Of a DNA stretch of 64,000 nucleotides, positions 1 to 12,829 are shown in pieces; the stretch's first letter is position 1, and each line of letters begins with the position of its first letter. The notes under the pieces are model-generated. The model did not search any database. It worked only from the letters and a program-made list of their open reading frames with translations, and was not told the origin of the DNA. Location of the stretch: the NCBI RefSeq assembly GCF_029962835.1, contig NC_080590.1, positions 61,626,001-61,690,000 on the forward strand. The letters run 5' to 3'. The stretch is from Magnolia sinica. Lineage: Eukaryota; Streptophyta; Magnoliopsida; Magnoliales; Magnoliaceae. The translations under genes were made by a program, and so were the position numbers.

Positions 1-1020
1 CACCCTTTGAAAATCAATCATCAACTTTGTCCAAAAGGAAGATGAAACATTCTTTCAATGTTTGGAGCGGTTCAAGGATCTCGTCAGTTCATGCCCACAA
101 CATGGTTTTGAAACGTGGCGCATAACAAGTTTTTTATACGATGGGTTGACATCTTCCATGCGCCAAATGGTCGAGACAATGTGAAATGTGGAATTCATGA
201 ATAAAGAAGTTGATGATGTGTGGGATTATTTTGATAAGCTAGCTGAAAACACACAATCATGGGACATCTCCCCAAAATCTAGCACCACACCTAAGGCTAC
301 TCAATCAAAGGAGAGGGGCAGAATATATATTCTGAAAGAGGATGATGATATAAATGCTAAAGTGGCTAATCTCATAAGAAAACTCGAGGCCACGGAACTT
401 AAGAAGGATAAGGCTAAGGAAACTGTTTGTGGTATTTGTGCTTGCAACATTCACACAACTGAAAATTGTCCAACAATCCTACCTTCCAAGAGGTACTGAA
501 TGAGCAATCTAATGCCGTGAATAATTACCAAAGACCTTTTAGTGGACCCACTTCAAATACATATAATCCTAGTTAGAGAAATCATCCAAACTTCAGTTGG
601 AGGAATGGACAAACTGCTACTCCTCAAGGATTCCCTAACCAATTCCTAAATCAAGGGAAACCGCAAGAGGATCCGGTCTTAAAACATATCCAAAATCAAG
701 GGTTTTTTAATCAGGGTATGCTCCAAGCCTTTTAAAACCTTACAAAGGCTATACACGAGCTTGAGACAAACAAATCATTTGGGGAAAAGGGGACCCTTCT
801 AGCCAGCCTCTCCCCAATCCAAAACTGTAATACGAGGTCAGTGACCCAAGCTCTTCCAATCAGATGGAGTAAGCTAAATCTATCACCACTCTTAGGAGTG
901 GGAAGACCATTAATAAAACCGTTCTGGTTAAGGCTATAAAGCCTAAGGATCCGGAAGAGGACAATAATGACAGATCTAGTACTACTCCACAAGATTTAGA
1001 ACTAGAACCTCAAGGCAAGT
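1..1020 (+). pseudogene. Gag of A1 (C-terminal part), Athila-type
   Basis: Gag packages element RNA into cytoplasmic virus-like particles. The window opens inside the core: residues like QKEDETFFQCLERFKDL and FETWRI match A2 and A3. A stop at 181-183 separates this from a 103-codon frame at 188-499. That frame ends just past a C-X2-C-X4-H-X4-C knuckle (C-G-I-C through E-N-C, about 430-471), the RNA-binding site, with all four ligands present. Beyond 499 the linker (NAVNNYQRPF and so on) continues with several frameshifts to about 1020. The linker is rich in Asn, Gln and Pro, as in other Athila gags. No start codon is in view. Confidence 0.8.
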
Positions 1021-1299
1021 CGATTTTGCCATTCACCCAATAGTTAATTGCACCAAAACCTCTTTCTAACTCTCTGGACATTTTAGAAGTGTTAAAACAA
1101 GTGAAGGGCAACATTCCATTACTAGATGTCGTTAAGCAAATATTGTCATATGCCAAATTTTTAAAAGTTCTATGCACTACCAAAAGATGGAAAAATATTT
1201 AAAAGAAAAATCTTTTTAACAGAAAAAGTGAGTGCCATCCTAAGACAAGATGTGCCACAAAAGTACAAAGATCTCAGTAGCCCAACCATATCTTATGTA

Positions 1300-2173
1300 A
1301 GTAGGGAACTACCAGATTGAGCATGCACTTCTTGACTTAGGAGCGAGCGTAAATCTGATCCCCTACTTAGTTTATGAACAAATGGGTCAAGGTGAATTAA
1401 AACACACTCGGACCATAGTACAACTTATCAATCGCTTAGTTCGTGTACTGAGAAGGATAATTGAGGATGTGTTGGCCCAGGTTGACAAATTCTACTACCC
1501 AGTAGATTTTATCTTCCAAGATACTCAACCTATCACGGACATGAGTACTCAAATTCCAGTCATTCTTGGTCGCCCATTTCTTGCCACATTAAACGCAATC
1601 ATAAATTATAGGAATGGAGTCATAAATTTGTCTTTTGGAAATATGACATTGGAGCTGAATATCTTTTTCAATACAGGAAAATAGTCATAGGATGATGAAG
1701 ATTTCCAGAACATTAACCTGATTAATTCTTTCATGGACGATAGAGTACTCCTAACTCTATACTCTGACCCTTTAAAGACATGCTTGGTCCACTCCCCTAA
1801 CTTAGATGATGGTATGATTAGGGGGATGGATGTCTTGTTTGATGCTACGCCGGTACTTGAAGTTAACTGGTGGAGGCCACAATTTGAGAATTTGCGCCAA
1901 ACCAATGTAATGCCTCTGCCGTCTAGCTTCAAAGTGTCGAAGCTTGACCTAAAACTTTTACCTTCTAATTTGAAATATGTCTATTTAAGTCAAGATGAGA
2001 CATACCCGGTGGTGATTTTTTCCCACCTTGAGCAAGAACAGGAGAGTATGCTTATATTTACTCCCATTTAACATAAAGGAGCCCTTAGATGGTCAATTGC
2101 GGTCCTCAAGGAAATTGACCATTTGATTTTGTACTCACCGCATTCATCTTGAGGATAATGCGAAGACATCTAG
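1300..2173 (+). pseudogene. Aspartic protease and pre-RT segment of A1
   Basis: The protease matures the Gag-Pol polyprotein. The active-site loop reads D-L-G-A-S-V-N-L-I-P at about 1334-1363, a variant of DTGA typical of Athila-type proteases. The flap and the ILGRPFLAT motif (about 1564-1590, second half of the fold) follow in frame up to the stop at 1682-1684. A further 112-codon frame (1733-2071) continues toward RT. After it, residues equivalent to the ALGWVIADLKGIDP block of A2 can be read with substitutions. The reading stops at 2173, where the L LTR begins, so RT, RNase H and integrase of A1 are not in this window. Unlike A2, the active-site loop has no indel. Confidence 0.8.
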
Positions 2174-3151
2174 TGTAAGGCCTGTATCCTAGACCGTACC
2201 ATTCTTTAGACTCCTTCAATCCTACCTGTTGAATTTTAACAACCTGTGACCTGCAGACGACATTTGCACATGACCCTAAGTCGCATCCCATAGATTTGAT
2301 TTGACTTGACCTAAGAATTGTACCCTAGCGATCGCGTCATCGTCGGGGTTCCAACGCCGTGTTTTGCGCCCCGATGCGATACCCAGGCCAAGAGTTGTGG
2401 GCACGAGTATATTCCAAGGAAACGCCGCGCATTGCGAATCCTAAGAGAATCTCTACCCACCTATCACATCAATCAATCAAGTACATAACCTATACCTAGC
2501 CCATCCCTCTCTCACCAACAAAGAAAGGCAACCCATACCCCATGCCACATCATGACCCCAAAAGTCAACACCACTCATCCCTCTCATCCCATCCTTCTTA
2601 CGCAACACCATCCCTCTCCCCCATCCATCACTCCATCCCATCTCATTCTCTACCATTTCCAAGCAATCAAAAGAGAAAAAAATTCTGAGTGAAAGAACCC
2701 AAGATCAAGGCCCACTTCCTATCCCCTAATCTCTCATCTTAACCCTTCAAACTTCATTAAGCTCCATCAAAGAAGAAACCAAGGAGCTAAGGAAGCCATA
2801 GAACCAAGAAAAAGTGAAATTGGTGGGTATTTATAGGACTAGATTTGTGATTTTAATGATGGGCCAAGTGGAGCTTGCCGATTAATGGTATGGATCTCGC
2901 TTTGGACCCTAGGTGTGGCCGATGGTCCACCATGATTCATATGTTCATCCCATGATGGGGCCATTCTCCATGGACCCGATCATAATGTTTATTTTTCCTA
3001 TTATAAAACGGTTATCTAGACCTCTATCTTGTGGGTGGGAAAGGGAATCCCACCATTGATTTTTATGATTGGAGGGCTCACATGTGGTGTGACCCATTTG
3101 ATGTATGTTTTGTAATCCTAGGAGGGCTCATAGTGGCAGAGCCCTCCATCA

Positions 3152-3155
<4 letters not shown>

Positions 3156-3197
<42 letters not shown>
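3156..3197 (+). repeat. (CT)n microsatellite in the L 5' LTR
   Basis: About 20 CT units with one T interruption near the end. The same site in the 3' LTR (about 37945-37967) has only about 11 units, so the tract has changed length since the two LTRs were made identical at insertion. Confidence 0.9.
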
Positions 3198-3349
3198 GCT
3201 CCCCTGTTTGCGGCCCACCATGACATGTGTATCTTATATCCATAACATCCTCATGTTGGGCCCACCTTGCTGCCTGTCCAGTGGGTAGGCTTGCTGCCTG
3301 TTCGTTGGGACAAGCCTGGAGGAAGGAAAACAAAAATATCATCTTTACT

Positions 3350-3860
3350 CCAAAGGAGATGGTGGGCCACGCATGTGGATCCACCTTGATTGGATGTGTG
3401 AGATCCACACCGTCCAGATCATGGGACCACCATGATATGTGTTTTATCCAGGTCATCCAGCAGGCTTGGACGTGAGGAAAATACAAATAACAGCTTGATC
3501 CAAACCTTAGTGGCTCATCCACATGGCACCACTGATGTATGTGTTGCATCCACTGTCCAGTGTAGGGACGGTGGGTCCCACGAGTTATATAGCTGTTGTA
3601 TTGACGTCAGCAAGTACTGTGGGTCTAATCATGAGGTATGTGTTTCATCCTAATCGTCCATCTGTGTAGGGACTCCACCATGATATATGAATTTTATCCT
3701 CACCGTCCATCTGACGGTGGACCCCACCATGATGTCAGTGTTTTATCCACGCCATTCTATACAGGGACGTGGGACCCACCGTGATATATGTGTTCCATCC
3801 TCACCGTCCATCTGGACGGTGGGATCCACCATGATCTACGTGGGTCATCCATAACGTCCA
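3350..3860 (+). repeat. Degenerate 55-65 bp tandem repeats with a CACCGTCCATCTGGACGGTGG core
   Basis: Successive units contain variants of ACCGTCCATC, GACGGTGG, ACCATGATGTATGTGTTTTATCC. The core is a short inverted repeat (CCGTCCA and TGGACGG). Equivalent arrays lie at about 38110-38620 and, reversed, about 13440-14210. This is internal LTR structure, not a separate element. Confidence 0.7.
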
Positions 3861-4049
3861 ATCACTTGTAGAGATTGTTTTATGGCTTTACATAGAGAAT
3901 GAGATAGATTTAAATTTCAAATGGAACCCACCTGTTGTATCTGTGTGGCCCACGTGATGTATGTGTTGTAGATCCACACCGTCTAGCCATGGACAGCGAG
4001 ACTCACATGATGTATGTGTTTTATATCCATGCCATCCGTCCGTTTTGCT

Positions 4050-4290
4050 GGACACAGGGCCCATTTGCAGTATATGCAAGGCCCATTTGATGTACATGAG
4101 GCCCATGTGATGAGGCCTATTTTGATGTATATGAGGCCCATGTGATGAGGCCCATTTTGATGTATATGAGGTCGATGTGTGAGGCCCATTATGATGTATA
4201 TGAGACCCATTATATGTGTGAGGCCCATTGTATGACTGAGGCCTATTATGTGTGTGAGACACACCATGATGTATGTGTTATATGCACGTC
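4050..4290 (+). repeat. GAGGCCCAT-type short tandem array
   Basis: Units of about 20-35 bp built on GAGGCCCAT followed by TTTGATGTATAT or a similar spacer, roughly eight to nine copies. Related arrays occur at 38820-39115 (longer) and reversed at about 12830-13400 (much longer). Each unit has GGCCCA, the complement of TGGGCC, a core known in plant 'site II' promoter elements bound by TCP factors. Any role here is inference. Confidence 0.75.
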
Positions 4291-6531
4291 GTTTATCCAT
4301 TCATAGGTCGTGGGCCCCACGCCTCATGAAGGCCCACCATGCATGAGTGATGGGTACGCGCTGTCCATCTATTTCCTAGATAATTAGAAGGCCGAGAGCC
4401 CCATTATGATTTCGATTCTGATCCTAAATGGACCGCACCTTGGGAGCAATGGTGGTTAAATGTCCATGTTGTAAACGGTGGTTAAATGTCCCCGTTGTAC
4501 ATCTCCCTAGGGCCCGTTGTTAAGCCTATGACCATCTTACAATATTGAGCCCCCCATAAGTGTTACCCATCTTACCCTAGAGGGGTAACCCAAACTATTG
4601 GGCCCCATTCATGCTAGTGCTCTCCACCACCCTTGTAGGAATCACCATAACTTGTACACTCACCTTGTTTGTATCGGGCCCCATAAGAAAGTCCAACTTA
4701 CCATATGATAGAATGGGTGAGAAAGCCCACTAATATACTTATGGTCATCATCTTAACTCCCACTTTTGAATGATTCACCCCATGAGGTTCATCCTTTATG
4801 TAGTATGGCATTTAGGCAGCCACTATATATATATATAAGAGTATATCATTACCGTAGATCATGCTTAGTATAACCTCATGATTCTTGCTCATGCGCATCA
4901 CATGTATTGTCAGGCTACCCTAAAACATTAGGCCCCATTGATAATGATGCTTTCCACCATACCCTATAGAACTACCACAAGCTTTGGAGCCCTCCTTGTG
5001 ATTTGTATCAGGCCATCCATACCAAAGTGACCCACCTAGATTCATGTTTTGCCTAAGTTTAGTGACCATACCCAAGGCTCACTTAGGAGTTGAGCGGGCT
5101 ACCCAATCTGTTAGAAGGACACATAGTCCTAGATGTATGGACCCCACCAAAGCCCACCTTATATTCATATCGAGCCCCCATAGGAAAGCCTAATTATTAC
5201 ATGACAGAGGGGATGAGGAAGCCCATTTGTTGTACTTAGGCTCGTCCTCTTAATTCACCTTGTTGTACACCTACTTGACTCACCCTGTGAGATGTGTCCT
5301 ACCTTTATAATCAGTTGTTAGGACATCGAAGTCATGTACGCATCATCCACACCGTCCATTTACCTTTTTGGATGACTGTGAGGCCCATCCTTGACGTTAG
5401 TGTGTCACCTAAGCCATCCATTGTTTGTAGGAGAGTGCATCGTCACCCCTTGTCATAGATGGAAGAATATGTGGTATCATATTTGATATATCCACTATTG
5501 AAGCTTATCTAGGTTCATGGGTTAGATCCACCATCCTTTCAGTGGACCTCACCTTAGGATATATGATGTATTAGTGCCTTGAGAAGGTTAGGATAGTCTA
5601 ACATGGGCCATACCATATAGACTGCTTCATGCCTAGTGGGGCATATCATTCCATTCCTACTCATTATATGTGATATACCGATTAGGGCCCGTTATTGTCT
5701 GCTAACATCTGATAATCATGTTAGTGTACTTAGTCTAGTAGGACACACTGAGAACATGCTTAGTATTACATCATGATACATGCCCATATGCATCATTTAT
5801 ATGAGTGTTATGAGGAATGATTGATCATAACATATTCCATTGGGCTGAGGTGTTCAGAGGACTCCTTGTGAGACAGAGTTGCCCCACATGATTGCGCAGG
5901 TTTAATGCATGACAGGATGGTATGACTCATGCATCTCGCATTTTGTGTGGCATGATTAGTGTGCGCCCTAGTGACATCAGGTTTGTAGCCTCCATAGGCA
6001 TATTGTGGATAGCCAGATGGGACACTGAAAATATTTGGGACTCAGCATATGGGCACGTTCAATGTCCGTGGGTGAAAGCCCCTAAATTCCCGTGGCCAAG
6101 GGATGCTCCAACATTTAAACCGAGTGGATACATGAGTGCCTGAGTGCCAAATACCAATAGGCGGTGCCTCCCACTATGTCATGGTTGGTTGTGAAGGGGA
6201 TGTGGCTTTATCTGCCCGAGTGAGGGGGCTGTAAGCTAGGCTAAGTTTGACCAGCTTGCAAATGGGTCCATTATCGATGAGATAGGTAGGTATTGGCAAA
6301 CTACTAGCCAGGCGGGTAGTGAGGTCTTTTCCTCTCACTGGGTTGTGCGGCTAGGGAGGCGGCAACCAATGTGGAGTGTGTTAGACCCCGGTGATATCCT
6401 AGAAATGTATGGTTCTGATATTGTGATGCCCCGTCACTGTTGCAAATGTGGGCGGACGCTGATGTGGGTAGGGCCTATGGGCCTGGGCGAGCTACTAGTG
6501 GTTGGTAGGCTACTGTGTTGGCAGGCTACTG

Positions 6532-6536
6532 TGCAT
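6532..6536. repeat. Target-site duplication TGCAT, left copy (A2 into L)
   Basis: TGCAT stands before the A2 LTR start TGTTCAC. The same five bases follow the A2 LTR end CAACA at 21723-21727. The uninterrupted site in the L 3' LTR (near 41171-41178, CTGTGCATACAG) has it once, which confirms the insertion point. Confidence 0.95.
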
Positions 6537-8380
6537 TGTTCACAACCCCAAGTTCAGGGCTACGATGTAGTAATAATCTCAGTGAGACCAAGGCTAAATC
6601 TACAGGGACTAATCTCGTGTGTTTTCTAAGAACAACTAGAACTAGAACTAAAAGAAGATGAAAACCTAATCTAGAATATGTGTGAGAATAATTGTGAAAA
6701 AGTTAATAAAAAACTTGTGAAATTCAAAAGTGGGAAACTAGGGTTTCCAAGGATCTACTTGTAGAGATCAGGGAGATTTATGCTTGATTCACGAACACAA
6801 CTGGAATCAGAGTCCCATCTTCATCCAATTGGAAGATATCTCATTAAAAATCAAGTCTAAACTTCCTTTGATCTAGTTCTCAATGGATGAGAGGTATGAG
6901 AACTAGAATTGATTCCATCACAAAACCATACCCATGAGACAAAGAAAATAACAGAATTTACTAATTCACAGCCAATCTAAGAGAATTGTGAGAGTTAGGG
7001 AGGATTCCATCATCCAACCAAGCCCAGGGGACGATGGTGAACAACAGGATTTCCTAAAATCACAATATCAATAATGTAAAGAACATACTCAAAGCTATCG
7101 CAGATCCATTGTAATTTAAGTCACAACAAATCATTAAAAACTAACAATATTTCTTATAATCAACCTAAAATCAAAGAGAGTTTAACAACATGAATCAAAG
7201 CAATAGAAAATGGCCCATCATGCTACAAGCTTCACCTCTTAGCCCTAGCCAAGAGGTTTAGCCGATCATAGACATGATTGAACTAAAAGCATAAATAAAC
7301 AATTAAAGAAAGGGAAGAAAAAAAAACTCTTTGAAGACGACTGCTCCACGCTCTGCTCCCTTCTCTTCTTCTTTTGCTCACGTTTTCTCCCCACTCCCAC
7401 TACCGGATCATTCGGCGTTTGATCGACCAGCCAAATCTCTGTTTTTAATAGCAAGTTGGCTCCCAGCACTTCTTACATTTGATCTATTCTTTCAAACGGT
7501 TTAGATTGTTGATCATTGATTCCTGGCCCATAGAAATCTTTACACAGAATCGTGCACAATCCTTTGCTGCGTATCCAAGATCAGAGCCGCATGCAGAACC
7601 TTATGCTAACTACCTTTGCTGCGGATTCCACGGCATTGCGTAAATTGGTGGTATCCACAATGGGAATTTTCTGAGAAATCCACTCCATCTATTAGGTTCA
7701 CCTCAGAATTTTGGCGAGATGGACGGTTTCCAGATCAAAATAATGGCCCACAGAGATGGACTGCAGCTCCTTGCTCACACTGTCCATCTTACGTTTGAAC
7801 AAAGGGAAACCGTTCTCGTTGTCCTCTTCTGATTTACTCTTCTAAGTTTGGATCAGTCAGTCCGTTAGAGTCTAATGGACGATCCGGATCGGATCGATGA
7901 TTTGCAATGGTGGCCCATCAGGATCGTCCGTGAATCTCTGCTCGTTCGGTTCACAGCAAAACGTCTGCGAGAGAGAATCCTGTCGAGGAAGGTGACTTTG
8001 ACCGGGTCCACGGTCTTGGTGCACTGCGGGTGCGTATGTGTTCTACGCACGCACCTAGCAGGTGAGGTCTGTGATGGCATTCCAAAGAAATCCACACCAT
8101 CCATCCGTCTTCCCATCTAATTTAAGGGGTTGAGTCCAAAATTAAGGCCTATCCAAAGATCAGGTGGGCCCCAAATCAGTGAAAACGGCTGATTAGGTGA
8201 TCGGTCCACTGGCTTTGGTGATTCTTGAGCGTTAAATCCATGGCTTTATCATCCTTTTCAATCCAAGCTCTTGAATTCACCTTATAACACAAACATGATT
8301 AAAATACAACATTAAGCACTATCATATTCATAAAACTAAGAAATAAATGGGGTCCAATATGCAATATTTGACCCTCAACA
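6537..8380 (-). repeat. A2 3' LTR
   Basis: Read on the plus strand it starts TGTTCACAAC and ends CCTCAACA; read on the coding strand it starts TGTTGAGG and ends GTGAACA. It is 1844 bp. About 640 bp present here (around 6680-7310) is missing from the 5' LTR. Similarity to the A3 LTR (51396-53541) covers both ends. No gene is seen in it. Confidence 0.92.
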
Positions 8381-8785
8381 CAATCCCCAACTAGCATTTT
8401 GCTAGTCCCGAGCAAAGTATGTGAAAAATAAGTTTAATGCACAATGTTCAACCTTTTTCAGAAAATAATCTTTTGTGTATTCAAGTATGAATGGGTAGAC
8501 TCAAGATGAGAAAGTTTGATTTTGAAAACCTACAGTTGGATCACATAAGCTATCAATCAAGTAAGTTCTTTATCCATTAGGTCAGAGCATAGTTCGCATA
8601 TCAAGTTTTTCAACGTGCTTAATGAAAATACTATCTTTTCATAATGTTAGCCATTCTCATCACTTCAAGATTGGTTGAAAACCCAAGTACTGATTCAGAA
8701 CTTATCACATTTTTATTCTTTTTCCAGTTTTTTATTTTATATCGACGATCATTATTCAGTCTTTTCCTTTCTTTTTTGTTTTTTG

Positions 8786-8846
<61 letters not shown>

Positions 8847-9575
8847 TTGCATCTTTTCAAAGACATTTCTCATTCCCCTCAAAGATGTTGTCATTTGTCA
8901 TTCTTTATGACCTTTTTGTCGATCTCCTATTTTTTTACTGGTTCTTTCTTCTTTTAAGGTGGATAAAATTCTCCAGACTCGGTTCTCAATATCTTTCAAT
9001 GATCATCGTACTAACAATTAGAAAATCTAATACTATTCATAGAGAACAATTTGAATAAAATAATATTCGAACATCCTCAAGTGAATATAAGAACCAAAGG
9101 TGATACATTACTTAGTTGCTCCAACTCCAACATTTCAAAACTCGATTTCTATATTTTTTTCATACTCAAATCAACTAGTAAATACACAACTTATTATTTT
9201 TCAAATAGATGAGCATAGAAATTTTTTCAAAAAATTTTACAAATTTTGCTCAAAACTGAGAAAACACTAATTAGATAACTAATCTCCCATCTCCAACCTA
9301 AAATCTACATTGTCCTCAATGTAAAAGAAATACACAAGCTTTGCAAAAGAGACAATGTAAGTGAAAGAAAAATGATGAATAGATAGTACCCGATGAAGAG
9401 ATTTTGATGCTTTTTTCGAAGGATCTTAGCGTGAAGGTTGGTTAGCACAAGAGTTATCTAACTAAAAACAAACTATCCTAGACAACGAAAAATAAACTAT
9501 CCTAAAATGGCATAAAGTAAACTATCCTAGAACGGAAAAAAGAAAACCTAACTATACCTCCGTTAGACTAATAGA
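8381..9575 (-). other. A2 3' noncoding region with polypurine tract
   Basis: There is no coding sequence between the integrase end and the 3' LTR. On the coding strand the bases just before the LTR read TTGGGGATTG (8381-8390), a plausible plus-strand primer. The stretch is AT-rich and holds a long TA microsatellite. Open frames here run through that microsatellite and encode only Ile/Tyr strings. Confidence 0.7.
8787..8842. repeat. (TA)n microsatellite
   Basis: About 28 uninterrupted TA units inside A2's 3' noncoding region. It creates spurious open frames on both strands. Confidence 0.97.
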
Positions 9576-10749
9576 TCAATCCTGATATACAGGATCATTC
9601 AGAGGTATGGACATGTCCTCTGATTCAAATTGCTTAACAAATGGCTTTAATCGATGTCCATTCACTTTAAGTTTAATGCCATTGGTTGGATTCTGAATCT
9701 CGACAGCCCCATGAGAATAAACATTGGTAACAGTGAAGGGGCTGGTCCAACAAGATCGGAGCTTACCCGAAAAGAGATGTAACCGAGAATTATATAAGAG
9801 GACCTTCTGGCCTAATGTGAATGATTTATGAAGAATGTGTTGGTCATGAAACGCCTTTACCCTATCCTTGTAAATTCTCGAGTTCTCGTACGCATCATTC
9901 CAGATTTCTTCGAGTTCATTCAACTGAAGTTTGTGTTGCGAGCCAGCGTTGTCTAGATTAAAATTCAAATTTTTGATCACCCAGTAGGCTCTATGTTCCA
10001 ACTCCACAGGCAAGTGGCAAGCTTTCCCATAAATAAGCCTAAAGGGAGACATTCCAATAGGGGTTTTAAATGCAGTAGGTACGCCCATAAAGCATCAGTC
10101 AATCGAAGTGACCAATCCTTACGGTCAGGGTTTACCGTCTTTTTCAAGATGTGTTTAATTTTCCTATTGGAAATCTCAGCTTGCCCACTTGTTTGTGGGT
10201 GGTATGGAGTGTTCACTTTGTGGGAGATGCCATATTTCTTCATTAAGTTCATGAATTGCCTATTATAAAAATGTGAGCCTCCATCACTAATGATGGCTCG
10301 AGGCGTTTCGAACCAGGAAAGGATGTTCTCTTTTAAGAATTTAATGACCGTTTGATGGTCATTGCTCCGGCATGGAATCGCTTCGACCCATTTAGTGACA
10401 GAGTCTGCTGTGAGCAAAATATATAAATGACCAAAAGCTTGGGGGAATGATCCCATGAAATCGATGCCCCAGCAATCAAATGCTTCTATGATAAGAATGG
10501 GGTTTAAGGGCATCATATTTTGACGGGACAATGCTCCTAACTTCTAACAATGCTCAAAAGCCTTGCAAAACACATGAGTGTCCTTGAACATAGTGGGCCA
10601 GTACAAACCATTCTGTAGAATGTTGGCCGTGGTCTTTTTAGCAGAAAAGTGACCACCACAGGCCTGTGAGTGACAGAAGGAGATGACACTTTGGTGTTAT
10701 TATCTTGCACACATCTCCTTAGGATTTGGTCTAGGCAATATTTAAACAA
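9576..10749 (-). pseudogene. Integrase of A2
   Basis: Integrase inserts element DNA into the nuclear genome. From 10749 downward the degraded His-His-Cys-Cys zinc region is readable across frame changes, ending near CKAFEHC. The core follows in one frame (10531 to about 9980): the first catalytic Asp in WGIDFMG, the second in IISDGGSHF, and the Glu in SGQAEISNRK. A frame change near 10090 leads to the C-terminal part (10088-9576, 170 codons), with [18 protein letters not shown], typical of Athila integrases. One stop follows the zinc region (C-stop-KLGALSR). No chromodomain is visible, as expected for this branch. The catalytic triad is intact, but the gene is split by at least two frameshifts. 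Confidence 0.88.
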
Positions 10750-10862
10750 ATATGGATCATCTTAGAAGAATTTGCGCACCTCGGTGAAAATTTCTTCTTA
10801 TCTTGCGCAATCCAATGTGTTAGCGTGAAACCTGTGGCAAGATAATTAACAATATCAGCAAA

Positions 10863-11053
10863 CTAAGGTGAATGAGAGACTTTGAACAGTTGTTTGTTTG
10901 GGAACATATCATTGATATGTGCCATCTCAAAGGAATTAGGGAGACCAAGGTGGGAAAGATGGTCAGCCACCATGTTCTCTACTCCATTTTTATCTTTTAT
11001 TTCTAAATCAGATTCTTGGAGTAGGAGGATCCATCTAATTAGGCAAGGCTTAG
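10863..11053 (-). pseudogene. RNase H end and connection domain of A2 (distal part)
   Basis: The coding strand reads D-T-K-P-C-L-I-R-W, then LLLQESDLEIKDKNG and VADHLSHLG, the standard end of Athila RNase H leading to integrase. It is separated from the proximal part at 15073-15351 by the L-family solo LTR. About six codons of the usual YLLTKK stretch are missing at the junction, so a small host deletion accompanied the insertion or came later. The segment 10750-10862 carries further decayed linker. Confidence 0.82.
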
Positions 11054-12659
11054 TGTCACGCCCCAAATTCAGAAATCGGGCTCACAAAATTTTTGATCAC
11101 CAAATCCGGTGTTGACAGCCTCCATAGTACCCCATTCTCGGCTCCCAGTGTCCATACGCTAGGTTCCAATCCTGGGATCCTACAAGGAGGATTTTTCGAT
11201 GTACATTTAACTCATAATAAGCAGAACCACAAGTTTACCCAAATCACAAAGGCAACATCATCATCATATATCCACTAATATAAATATTTGAATATAATAG
11301 TGAAAGGGAAATACATATGTCAAAATCAAAGCTCTAGAAGACGGCTGCACGCTCCATGCTCAACGCTGCTGCAACCTAACGCTACTTGCATGCATCTATC
11401 ATACATAAGCTTATAGAAAGCTTAGAGGGTGGTGTAAGTGTGTACACAAGGTAAGTGCTAAGTATTCAATACAATGCTATAATCATACAATATCAAAAAT
11501 GCTGGCAAGATCAAGAATCATATGATATCAGAGTAAGAAGAAACATACTAGTAAGTCCACGAGTCATACAATATCAGAGTACGCGATGCGAATCATAATG
11601 AGCTAAATATCATATACTGAGGATGCAAAGCAATATACAAATCCTGCTAAGTCCGTCTAGGTCATATAAGTGCAGAAACATAACAACCCAAAATACCATA
11701 TGCCATGGATGCAGTATGCGATGCGAATGAAATGACAAGCTGGAGTGAAGTCGGGATGATAACATGTAGTATTGCAGGCTATGGGGTCCATCACGAGGGA
11801 CTTCTATCCAAACCAGTCCCATACCTAAATTTGAATAGCCAGACTCAATGTGGTAAACCCTTGAACTCAGGTTAGTCACGTGCCCCAACCGAAATCCTTG
11901 CCATTACGAAGGCACACAACAATTAGTTATGCACCACCAACCCGAGTGGATAGTAAATGAATGAATGAATGAGTATGTAACTCCTGCACAATAAGTCCAC
12001 GTATCAGTACTGTACATCTCTGGAATCATTATCGGGGTCTAGTACACTCCAAACCAGATTGCCGTCCCATCGCATGTAACCAGGTGAGTGGAAGAGACCT
12101 CACTATCCACCTGGCCAATAGTTAGCCAATACCTACCCGGCACGTCGATAACGGACCCATTTATGAGCTAGTCAAACTTAGCCTAGTTTTGCCCACTACA
12201 AATCAGGTGGATAAGGCCACACCTCCTTCCAACCAACAACAACACAGTGAGAGACGCGACCTACTGGTATTTGGCACTTGGGCACTCATGCAATCCACTC
12301 AATCTAGACGCTAAAGCGTCCTCTCATACCAAGAGGGTTTAGGAATTTTCACCCAGGGCCATCTATGGTGGTCCGATGCTAGTAACAGATTTTTGGTATC
12401 CCATCAGGCCATCCACGACATGCTTGTGGAGGCTATGGCCCTGTTGTCGCTAGTGCGTACAATATTCATATCACACAAATGCGAGATGCATGAGTCACAC
12501 AGTCTAATCATGCATCAATCCTGTGCATACCGAGTGCTCATGTGGGATGACTCCACCTATTAGGGAGTCCCATAAACAACCTACCCAATGGCATATGCAA
12601 TGGTCAATCACATCTCCTAACAACATGCAGATGATGCGTATGGGCATGTATCATGATGC

Positions 12660-12745
12660 TATACTATCATATCTCATAATCGGTATCAATAGCCACCACC
12701 GATAATCGGCATTGATAATCGGCCTCGACAATCGGCCTAACAAAA
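12660..12745. repeat. ATCGGC-type short repeats unique to the solo L LTR
   Basis: Four to five close repeats of GATAATCGGC or GACAATCGGC. The full-length L LTRs lack this cluster, and at the same place they carry about 1.2 kb that the solo LTR lacks. Confidence 0.65.
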
Positions 12746-12829
12746 GGCCTAAGGGTAATGTCACAAAGTGGACATTTAACCATCATTGCCCATCAATGTG
12801 GACATTTAACCAACATTGCTCCCAAGGAG

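Larger units (their letters stand above)
1..2173 (+). mobile_element. A1: Athila-like Ty3/gypsy fragment (gag, protease, start of RT)
   Basis: This is the outermost and therefore earliest insertion visible. Reading left to right it holds the end of the gag core, a zinc knuckle, the gag-protease linker, a retropepsin and the first residues upstream of RT. All of these are alignable to A2 (minus strand, about 20.0-17.4 kb) and its gag to A3 (54.2-55.4 kb). The 5' LTR and primer site lie left of the window, and the rest of pol is beyond the L insertion at 2174. Many stops and frameshifts show it is dead. Assignment to the Athila/Tat branch rests on the gag and protease sequence and on the tRNA-Asp primer site seen in the sister copies A2 and A3. 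Confidence 0.85.
2174..6536 (+). repeat. L 5' LTR, first part
   Basis: Starts TGTAAGGC directly after the A1 coding remnant. The same start follows a polypurine tract at 36956, which fixes it as an LTR edge. It is homologous throughout to 36956-41170 and, reversed, to much of 11054-15072. It is AT-neutral sequence full of short internal repeats (listed separately), and long ORFs within it are not conserved. The LTR is broken at 6536 by A2 and resumes at 21728. No gene is seen in this 4.4 kb stretch. The five bases before it (TCTAG, 2169-2173) are the expected target duplication, but its partner is outside the window. Confidence 0.85.

Noticed and set aside
5922..6143. An ORF shared with 40598-40852 (ARWDTENIW..YGHV..CPWVKAPK) as a possible conserved LTR gene
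   Set aside because: The similarity comes from LTR homology. The two versions differ mainly at amino-acid changing positions, and the solo LTR equivalent (about 12290-12480) is not open.
8631..9058. Three ORFs through the TA microsatellite
   Set aside because: They encode Ile/Tyr runs made by (TA)n, on both strands at once.
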